DNA from: Vulcanimicrobiota bacterium
GTDB lineage: Bacteria; Vulcanimicrobiota; Vulcanimicrobiia; Vulcanimicrobiales; Vulcanimicrobiaceae
Length of the DNA: 12,973 bases
Assembly: GCA_030038335.1 (NCBI GenBank)
Contig: JASHPC010000032.1
Coordinates: 1-12,973, forward strand
Direction: 5' to 3'
Shown here: piece by piece, positions 1 through 5,063 of the stretch
Numbering within the stretch: position 1 is the stretch's first letter
Layout of the letters: the number at the start of each line of letters is the position of its first letter
Translations under genes and position numbers: made by a program
The notes under the pieces: generated by a model
Databases searched by the model: none
Seen by the model: the letters and a program-made list of their open reading frames with translations, nothing else
Told to the model about the DNA's origin: nothing

Positions 1-169
1 GCTCGCCCACGCCGTTAGAGCGTTATCCGGTATCATTGAAGCGGCTAAGCATCACGAACCGGTTGCAAACAAATATGCTGAGTTTGTCGACGCTTGCCTG
101 AGACAAACTGACAACATTGAACCGCGAAGGCGGCGTTTCTCAGAAATTTATCGTGCCGCATTCACATAG
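1..169 (+). CDS. C-terminal fragment of an unidentified protein (5' end outside window)
   Basis: The frame starting at base 2 is open from the window edge to a TAG at 167-169, giving about 55 residues. They are mostly helical and charged, with an Arg-rich stretch (PRRRRFSEIYRAAF) near the end. The stop is immediately followed by the ATG of the HEPN gene at 170, so the two are almost certainly co-transcribed and probably translationally coupled. The stretch is AT-rich (26 of 60 bases G or C in 61-120), like the HEPN gene and unlike the rest of the window. I do not recognise the family with confidence. DUF262 (ParB/Srx-fold) proteins often have a helical, Arg-rich end and are known neighbours of some HEPN genes, so that is one inferred possibility. 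The upstream sequence would settle it. Confidence 0.6.
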   Translation, partial: LAHAVRALSGIIEAAKHHEPVANKYAEFVDACLRQTDNIEPRRRRFSEIYRAAFT

Positions 170-808
170 ATGCCAAGGTCAATGCCTCCTCTGGCGACGA
201 GGTTCGGCGCGGCTGTAGATGACGCAATCGCGCTATCATCGACCGCGGAGGCGGTTCGCAGCGATCCGAGTTACGTGCGTATCAAGAGCAAATTGACGAT
301 GGTTAGAATTGAAACTCTGTATGAGGTGTCATTCCTGCGAATCTTCGCATCTTGGGAGGCGTTCATTGAGGATTCGCTGTTGCACATGCTCTGCGGGTTT
401 GAATCGGCACTTTACCGGCCGACATTTAAGACTGGCTATGTGCAGGCGAAGAGCTTAGCGGCTGCCCGCTCCATGCTATTTGGTGCTCGAGCATTCATGC
501 TGTGGTACGATCCGGCTACGATCCGGCGTCATAGCTCGCGGTTCCTCGTTGGCTCACCCCAAGATTCGGTAGCTGCATCGAGCTCATCGCGCCTGGAGTG
601 GTTTGCGTTCGTTAGAAATCGCATTGCGCACGATTCGGCGGACGCCCAGAGGAAGTTTGACACTGCCTCAATTAATCTCGCGGGACGACGTTTCCCGCGT
701 TCGAGGCCAGGAAAGTTCCTAAGATTTGAGGACCCTAAGGCCCACATATCATTTCTTGATTCAATAGCGAGCGAACTTAAGGCACTTGCCGCCCAGATCG
801 CACCTTAG
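170..808 (+). CDS. HEPN-domain protein, predicted RNase (MAE_28990/RiboL-PSP-like)
   Basis: A 212-residue, mainly helical protein. The key signature is RNRIAH at residues 149-154, matching the HEPN motif R-x4-H in which Arg and His form the RNA-cleaving site. An upstream helix contains SWEAFIED (61-68), resembling the conserved acidic helix before the catalytic helix in MAE_28990/RiboL-PSP-type HEPN families. HEPN proteins of this kind are metal-independent endoribonucleases or antitoxin-controlled toxins in defence and toxin-antitoxin modules; RNase activity here is inferred from the motif. The ATG at 170 abuts the upstream stop. The ATG at 182 has AAGG at 175-178 but only 3 bases between, so the start is uncertain by four codons. 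Base composition is lower in G+C than the chromosomal genes to the right, suggesting transfer. The partner is probably the truncated upstream gene. Confidence 0.7.
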   Translation: MPRSMPPLATRFGAAVDDAIALSSTAEAVRSDPSYVRIKSKLTMVRIETLYEVSFLRIFASWEAFIEDSLLHMLCGFESALYRPTFKTGYVQAKSLAAARSMLFGARAFMLWYDPATIRRHSSRFLVGSPQDSVAASSSSRLEWFAFVRNRIAHDSADAQRKFDTASINLAGRRFPRSRPGKFLRFEDPKAHISFLDSIASELKALAAQIAP

Positions 809-832
809 ACCTCTCGTATAACCCGCGACCAG

Positions 833-874
833 GACCGGACGTTTCGGCTCCTTATACAGTATCGAAAACGTCCG
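833..874. repeat. 31-bp repeat copy 1 within a 39-bp hairpin (REP/MITE-like)
   Basis: Bases 833-863 recur at 980-1010 with a single C/T difference. Here the unit is extended into a hairpin: CGGACGTTT at 836-844 pairs with AAACGTCCG at 866-874, a perfect 9-bp stem around a 21-base loop. The loop contains a smaller palindrome, ATAC-A-GTAT, at 854-862. The element lies 24 bp after the HEPN stop. There is no T-run on either side, so a simple intrinsic terminator is unlikely, though a terminator role after the HEPN operon cannot be excluded. It looks like a dispersed palindromic element or the end of a small mobile element. No transposase is visible. Confidence 0.8.
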
Positions 875-900
875 CTCGCGTAACGCAGTGTTGCCGTGCA

Positions 901-1539
901 CTAAATGCGCGTGCGCGCTGCTAGATCGCGTATGAACTTGCTCGCGAATCCGTAGTTCGGAGGTGCCGCCGCCCTGGCAGACCGGACGTTTTGGCTCCTT
1001 ATACAGTATCCCTCGGTGAACCCAAGACTCGCCATGAGACATTGATTTGCGACGACGCCATCGACGCGGCGAGTCACGTCTTCTGGGTGCGCCTTCGCGT
1101 GCATCGCGACTCCGTCGGCAATTGCGCGCGCGATATCGGGCATCGGCATTACCCGTCCGTCAGCCGTTTCAAGGCCGCCGCCGTCTCCGCCGCCGTGGTC
1201 GACGAGCTCTATCCATGTGTGTTGCGCGCCGCGCGCCTCGGCTTCGTCGAGCGTGTGCGCGACGAAGTCGGAGAGCGTCTTTGGGCTGCTCATCTCCTGC
1301 GTCGGGCCGGAGCGCGCGTGCGTGATGCGACCGTCGGCGACGTCGAAACGATCTGTTTCGAGCGCGTGGCCGCCGTGCGACGTCGTGTCCTCGACCGTGA
1401 AGGCGACGCCTGCATCACGGCGCGAGACGCCTACGGCCTGTGCGACCGTCGACTCTTGTATGGCATCGAGGTTGTTGTCTCCGTCGCGGTAGATGCCGAA
1501 CTCGAGCGTTCGGCGGGAAGCTGTCGGCGGAATATGCAT
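901..1539 (-). pseudogene. Truncated clostripain-like (C11, clan CD) cysteine peptidase
   Basis: A minus-strand frame of 212 residues from the ATG at 1539. About 176 residues match the clostripain family: RDGDNNLDA (18-26), the catalytic-His motif ELVDHGGGDGGG (111-122, His115) and the catalytic-Cys motif VVANQCLMAS (162-171, Cys167). Intact relatives are usually well over 300 residues. Here homology ends at residue 177, and the remaining 35 residues are translated from the 31-bp repeat and the inter-repeat sequence, so the C-terminal third is missing. The start is well supported by AGAGGAGA six bases upstream. Family members are cytoplasmic or secreted caspase-fold peptidases; no signal peptide is visible here. 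Both catalytic residues survive, so a short product could still be made, but folding is doubtful. I call it a broken gene. Confidence 0.7.
980..1010. repeat. 31-bp repeat copy 2 (half element, lacks the 3' stem arm)
   Basis: A direct repeat of 833-863 with one mismatch. It carries the 5' stem arm CGGACGTTT (983-991) and the ATACAGTAT core (1001-1009). The sequence after 1010 does not continue into the complementary arm found in copy 1, so this copy is cut exactly after GTATC. That boundary falls at codon 177/178 of the minus-strand clostripain-like frame, where resemblance to the family stops. The 116 bp between the copies (864-979) hold no convincing gene. The geometry suggests a recombination or insertion scar, with copy 2 being the broken end. 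Confidence 0.8.
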
Positions 1540-1545
1540 GCGGGG

Positions 1546-1553
1546 TCTCCTCT
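1546..1553 (-). promoter_or_regulatory. Strong ribosome binding site of the clostripain-like gene
   Basis: Read on the minus strand this is AGAGGAGA, six bases before the ATG at 1539. It fixes the start of the peptidase frame and shows that the 5' end is an original gene start, with the damage confined to the 3' side. Confidence 0.65.
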
Positions 1554-1668
1554 TGGCGTGAAGTCGGAGGCCTACTGCGACGGGCGCGGCGTGCGACTAG
1601 GGCGTTGGAGACACGTCAAGGTTCGAGTCAAAATGAGACTGGAATACTCGTCAGCGTAGCATGACAGA

Positions 1669-1872
1669 TTGGGCTGCGTCCGGAACGCGTGCGGCAGATA
1701 CTTGAGTGCTCATCGACGAGAGGATCCCGCGGCCCTCTTCACCTCACTCGGCAGCGTCAGGTGCGCGATCGACGTTTACGAGGGCGACAAAATAGACGAA
1801 AAGGCGCTCAAGGCACTCATTCGCGAGGCCGTTGCCTTGAATGCGTCCAATGTCACAACAAGAAAGACATGA
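1669..1872 (+). pseudogene. C-terminal gene remnant, possibly DUF1801-like
   Basis: A 67-codon open frame with a possible TTG start at 1669, bounded upstream by an in-frame TAG at 1657-1659. The second half reads like a real protein end: LFTSLGSVRCAIDV, then DEKALKALIREAVALNA. This is an amphipathic helix after a short strand, similar in style to the C-terminus of DUF1801 (YdhG-like) proteins; that family call is inferred from memory and is weak. Family members are about twice as long, so the N-terminal half is missing. An ATG at 1661 in another frame runs only 14 codons, which could be the original start followed by a deletion or frameshift. The TGA at 1870-1872 overlaps the ATG of the next gene (ATGA), so translation here may still feed that gene. 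Confidence 0.4.
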
Positions 1873-3260
1873 AGCCGCTCGTTTTCGTCGCAATGCCCTT
1901 CGGAGAGAAAGACGATCCGTCGCGGCGATATAAGGTTAACTTCGACGACATTTACGAGCGCGGCATACGGCCCGCCGTCGAACGCTTCGACGTCGAGTGC
2001 ATCCGCGCCGACGAGGAGCGCAGCGGCGGCGTCATCCACCTTCCCATGTACGAACGCCTACTGCTCGCAGAGATTGCCATCGTCGACGTTACGTTGTCCA
2101 ATCCGAACGTCTTTTACGAGCTAGGCATTCGTCATGCTGCGCGTCCGCGTTCGACGATAATACTGGCGGCCAACGAGGGGCCGCTTCCCTTCGACATCGC
2201 GATGATTCGCGCCGTGCCGTACAAGCTGCAGGAAGGCAAGCTAGGGGACGCTGACGCGAAAGAGATGGTCGAGGCACTCGCGCGGCGACTCGGGGATACG
2301 CTGCGTGACGTCGAAGCGCAGAGCGACAGTCCGCTTTTCGAGATGATTCCAAACCTCAAGGAGCAGACGCTGCCGCACGAGATCACCGACACGTTTCGCG
2401 ATCGAGCGCGCGCTTTCGACGCGATTCGCCAGCAGATCGACGCCGCTCGACGGACGAAAGACGCTGCGCAAGCCGCCGCAAAACTCGAGGAGATAGCGAA
2501 GAGTCTTGGCGAGCTGACGCAGGCGAATGCGGAGCTTTTTCTCGACGTGTTCCTCGCATATCGCGACATCAAGGAGTACGACGCAATGATCGCATTTGCC
2601 GAGAACGCGCCGCCCTGGCTGCTGTCGTCCGTACAGATGCTTTCGGAGCAACACGCATTTGCGCTGAATCGCCGCTTCGAGACGAAGAAGGATCCGGCGG
2701 ATCGCAAGCGCGCCGAAGAGATTCTCACGGTCATTATCTCGGAGAAGGGAGCCTCGCCGGAAACGTCCTCCCTCCTCGGACGCATCTACAAAAGCCAGTA
2801 TCAGGAGGCTCTCGATGCCGGCGAGCGCATACGAGCGAACGGATTTCTCAACCAGGCAATAGATCAGTACCGCGCCGGCTTCGTCGCCGATCCGCGCGAC
2901 TACTATCCTGGAATCAACCTCGTAACGCTTCTCCTCGCGAAAGGCACGCCGGAAGCGTTTGAGGAGTGGAAGCGAACGATTCCGCTCGTCGCGTTTGCGG
3001 TCAGCCGGCTGGGAGCCTTGAAGTCGCGGGACTATTGGCTCGTGGCAACGGCGTTCGAGCTGGCTGTTGCGGGCAAGGACGTCGAGACGGCAACGCGCGC
3101 GCTCGAAATCATGGAAACGCTCGAAGTACCGGCGTGGCATTTCGAGACGACGTGCAAGAACCTAAAGATCTTGGCAAACGCTCCGGAAGGCGTCGTCGAC
3201 AAGGCGATGCTCTCCGAGATGATAGGAGAGCTAAGCGCTATGTCTTCGAGAGGGTCATAG
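1869..3260 (+). CDS. DRHyd/TIR-like domain plus TPR-like protein (bacterial ASK1-type, DUF4071/TRAFs-binding family)
   Basis: 463 residues from the ATG at 1869. Residues 1-145 form a nucleoside-deoxyribosyltransferase-like (DRHyd) Rossmannoid domain: VFVAMPFG (5-12), then AEIAIVDVTLSNPNVFYELG (67-86) with Asp73, Asn80 and a candidate catalytic Glu84, then PLPFDI (105-110). Residues about 175-455 are helical and TPR-like, with pairs such as residues 279-345 and 393-420. This order matches the N-terminal half of animal ASK1/MAP3K5 and the bacterial MAP3K TRAFs-binding family, which comparative genomics places in predicted immune and signalling systems acting on nucleotides such as NAD derivatives. 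Activity here is inferred. The frame extends upstream to 1689, but those 60 codons are Arg-rich and antiparallel to the better remnant frame, so 1869 (ATGA overlap) is preferred. Its 3' end overlaps the convergent lipoprotein gene by 23 bp. Confidence 0.8.
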   Translation: MKPLVFVAMPFGEKDDPSRRYKVNFDDIYERGIRPAVERFDVECIRADEERSGGVIHLPMYERLLLAEIAIVDVTLSNPNVFYELGIRHAARPRSTIILAANEGPLPFDIAMIRAVPYKLQEGKLGDADAKEMVEALARRLGDTLRDVEAQSDSPLFEMIPNLKEQTLPHEITDTFRDRARAFDAIRQQIDAARRTKDAAQAAAKLEEIAKSLGELTQANAELFLDVFLAYRDIKEYDAMIAFAENAPPWLLSSVQMLSEQHAFALNRRFETKKDPADRKRAEEILTVIISEKGASPETSSLLGRIYKSQYQEALDAGERIRANGFLNQAIDQYRAGFVADPRDYYPGINLVTLLLAKGTPEAFEEWKRTIPLVAFAVSRLGALKSRDYWLVATAFELAVAGKDVETATRALEIMETLEVPAWHFETTCKNLKILANAPEGVVDKAMLSEMIGELSAMSSRGS

Positions 3261-4023
3261 AACCGCTGATCGTCTTGAGTTCGATCGTGCCGGCGCCGCT
3301 GCCGATATTGCCGTTCGCTTGGACGCCGACGGTACGATGCTCTGTCGGAATGTTGAAGTCGCTGTCGAAGTCGCCCGAGATGCTATCCGCAGTTACCGAT
3401 GCGCTGCTCCTCGACGGAATCGCGAGGTCGATCGATCCGCTGACGGCCTCGATCGAGACGTAGCTGTCCTGGTTCATGCGCGTAACGGAGGCCTCAACGC
3501 TGCCGCTAACGGTACGTACGTGGAGCTCTCCGCCGAGATTCTTTGCGTTGACGTCTCCTGACACCGCGTTCGCGTCGACGTCTCCCGTGACGTCGCTCAC
3601 TCGGATGTTCCCGCTGACGTTGGAAAGCCGGAGCGAGACGTCGCTTGGCACGTGGAGCGTGTAGTCGACGTTCGCCCCGGATCCTCCAAACCAGAAGAAG
3701 CCGTCGCGATGATAGTGCGTCTCGACGTCGACGTCGGTTGCCGGCGTGCCGTCGTGTGTGATCTCGATCGCGGTCCGGTGCAGCGCGTCCGAGTCGTCGG
3801 ATTCTTTCCGGGCGACGATGTCGATCGCGCGGTTGGTCCAAGGCACGACGAGGATGCTCCCGGAGACGTTCCCAACCCGAATATGCGCGTTCCTCGCAAG
3901 TGCGAATCGCTCGTGGACGGTTTGGTGCACGAAGTCACCACCGCCGTCGTCTTCCACGATGCAGCCCGAGAGTGAAAGTACTGCCAAAGCCAGGAGAGCG
4001 AGTGAGCGTCGCATGCCTTTCAT
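3238..4023 (-). CDS. DUF4097-family beta-repeat lipoprotein
   Basis: A lipoprotein of about 261 residues. From the ATG at 4023 it begins MKGMRRSLALLALAVLSLSG-C, a typical type II signal peptide whose lipobox LSGC makes Cys21 the lipidated residue. The body is a right-handed beta-repeat region with recurring [VI]SG turns: GNVSGSI, SNVSGNI, NAVSGDV, RTVSGSV, EAVSGSI, DSISGDF and KTISGSM. This spacing is diagnostic of DUF4097 putative adhesin-like proteins, whose function is unknown and which often sit at the cell surface. A GTG at 4050 would extend the N-terminus by nine residues, and an ATG at 4014 preceded by GAAAGG would shorten it by three. The 4023 start gives the most conventional signal peptide. 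It diverges from apt across about 70 bp and converges on the DRHyd-TPR gene with overlap. Confidence 0.8.
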   Translation of the reverse strand: MKGMRRSLALLALAVLSLSGCIVEDDGGGDFVHQTVHERFALARNAHIRVGNVSGSILVVPWTNRAIDIVARKESDDSDALHRTAIEITHDGTPATDVDVETHYHRDGFFWFGGSGANVDYTLHVPSDVSLRLSNVSGNIRVSDVTGDVDANAVSGDVNAKNLGGELHVRTVSGSVEASVTRMNQDSYVSIEAVSGSIDLAIPSRSSASVTADSISGDFDSDFNIPTEHRTVGVQANGNIGSGAGTIELKTISGSMTLSKT

Positions 4024-4095
4024 ACAGCTTCGCGGCGCCCGCTGTTTCACCCGGGCGAAGGCACCGCCTCAGACCCCGCGAATAACCGGTCCTTC

Positions 4096-4608
4096 GTGAG
4101 CATCGAAGGGCTAATCCGCGCAATTCCAGACTTTCCGCTGCCCGGCATTCTCTTTCGGGACATTACGCCTCTCCTCAAGGATGCCGAGGGCTTTCGTCAC
4201 GCGATCGATTTGTTCGTCGACCGCTTCAAGGGCAGCGGAGTTCAGCACGTCGTCGGGATCGAGGCGCGCGGCTATATGCTCGGCGCCCCGCTGGCATACG
4301 GCATCGGCGCCGGCTTCATCCCGGTGCGCAAGCCCGGTAAGCTGCCGTACAGTAAGCTTTCCGAGTCGTACGCTCTCGAGTACGGGACGAACTCACTCGA
4401 GATCCACGCGGATGCGCTTCAAAGCGGCGATCGCGTCGTGGTGGTCGACGATCTTCTCGCGACCGGCGGAACCGCTGCCGCAACGCGGCGGCTTCTCGAG
4501 CGCCTTGGAGCGAAGGTTGAGGCATTCGCGTTTCTCATCGAGCTCGATGCGCTGAAGGGCCGCGATGCGCTGCCCGGTTCGGAGGTCGTGTCATTCATCC
4601 GCTACTGA
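4096..4608 (+). CDS. apt: Adenine phosphoribosyltransferase
   Basis: A 170-residue cytoplasmic enzyme converting adenine and PRPP to AMP and pyrophosphate in purine salvage. The opening IRAIPDFPLPGILFRDITPL (7-26) is the typical Apt N-terminus. GIEARGYMLGAPLA (54-67) and FIPVRKPGKLPY (74-85) are conserved substrate-loop segments. VVVVDDLLATGGTA (114-127) is the PRPP-binding motif. Length is normal for the family. The start is GTG at 4096, since no in-frame ATG precedes the conserved N-terminus. It is the first gene of a plus-strand cluster leading into a Rel/SpoT homologue, an apt-rel linkage known in Bacillus and Streptomyces. The next gene's start lies inside the apt 3' end. Confidence 0.96.
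   Translation: MSIEGLIRAIPDFPLPGILFRDITPLLKDAEGFRHAIDLFVDRFKGSGVQHVVGIEARGYMLGAPLAYGIGAGFIPVRKPGKLPYSKLSESYALEYGTNSLEIHADALQSGDRVVVVDDLLATGGTAAATRRLLERLGAKVEAFAFLIELDALKGRDALPGSEVVSFIRY
4581..4585 (+). promoter_or_regulatory. GGAGG Shine-Dalgarno inside apt for the downstream secreted protein
   Basis: A consensus GGAGG lies within the last codons of apt, seven bases before the ATT at 4593, which is in frame with the downstream signal-peptide ORF. No ATG, GTG or TTG in that frame is suitably placed, so this site decides the start of the next gene. Confidence 0.5.
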
Positions 4609-5051
4609 AAGCCGGCGCGTTCGCTCTCGTCCTTGCGTCCTCAATCGCCATCGTCGCCACGCCCGTTCAAGCAAGACGGCACGCTCCGCCAACCCCGTCG
4701 CCCACGCCGGTTCCACCGGCCGACCCTGCCGTGACGCTCGTGGCGAGGCGCCAGTTCGTTGCATGGCAGGCGGGGCGGATCGATCGCGCCGACTATACGG
4801 CATCCCTGAGCGCGCGGACCGACGACGCAAAAGTGCAGCAGTCGTCGACGGAGCTTGGTCAGCTCGGAGCGCTGGAGGGCGTGCAGTATCTCGGCCCGCT
4901 TGACATTCCCGGCCTTCCCCCGGACGTCACCGTCTATCTCTATAAAATGCTCTGCAGCAACGGGTTTATCTACGAGCAGCTCGCCCTCGACACAGGCGGC
5001 AAAATAGAGGGGATAGTCTTCAGAGATACCATTCCGACGCCCGGCCCGTGA
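4593..5051 (+). CDS. Small secreted protein, probable ATT start, NTF2/DUF3887-like fold possible
   Basis: About 152 residues if started at the ATT at 4593. A later GTG at 4731 would give 106 residues, but the same frame is open upstream and encodes an evident Sec signal peptide: a Lys at residue 6, a hydrophobic run AFALVLASSIAIVA (9-22) and an AxA-like cleavage site PVQA ending at residue 27. A Pro-rich linker (31-48) follows, then a domain with ARRQFVAWQAGRIDRADY and a C-terminal strand-rich part with GKIEGIVF. That shape recalls small NTF2-like/DUF3887 periplasmic proteins, but I do not recognise a specific family. It overlaps apt by 16 bp and ends 12 bp before rel, so it is co-transcribed with both. 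A CTG at 4605 is a second start candidate, with worse spacing to GGAGG. Confidence 0.6.
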   Translation: MHPLLKAGAFALVLASSIAIVATPVQARRHAPPTPSPTPVPPADPAVTLVARRQFVAWQAGRIDRADYTASLSARTDDAKVQQSSTELGQLGALEGVQYLGPLDIPGLPPDVTVYLYKMLCSNGFIYEQLALDTGGKIEGIVFRDTIPTPGP

Positions 5052-5063
5052 TACAATGGGAGC

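Noticed and set aside
833..1010. CRISPR array or integron attC site
   Set aside because: Only two repeats with a 116-bp interval and no cas genes rule out a typical CRISPR array. The paired conserved simple-site boxes expected of attC are not evident and no integrase is present.
761..1042. Minus-strand 93-codon open frame across both 31-bp repeats, giving a repeated YKEPKRPV peptide
   Set aside because: The peptide repeat is only the translation of the DNA repeat, the frame overlaps the HEPN 3' end, and nothing resembles a protein family.
991..1659. Long plus-strand open frame opposite the clostripain-like gene
   Set aside because: Shadow frame of Arg- and Val-rich low-information sequence. 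The opposite strand has clear peptidase motifs and a strong ribosome binding site.
1560..1660. Promoter for the clostripain-like gene (minus-strand TTGACT and TTGACG)
   Set aside because: The -35-like boxes have no convincing -10 box at 16-18 bp spacing.
1689..1868. N-terminal extension of the ASK1-like protein to an ATG at 1689
   Set aside because: The extra 60 residues are Arg/Gly/Gln-rich and unlike a domain, the conserved fold begins at the ATG at 1869, and an overlapping frame gives a more protein-like reading.
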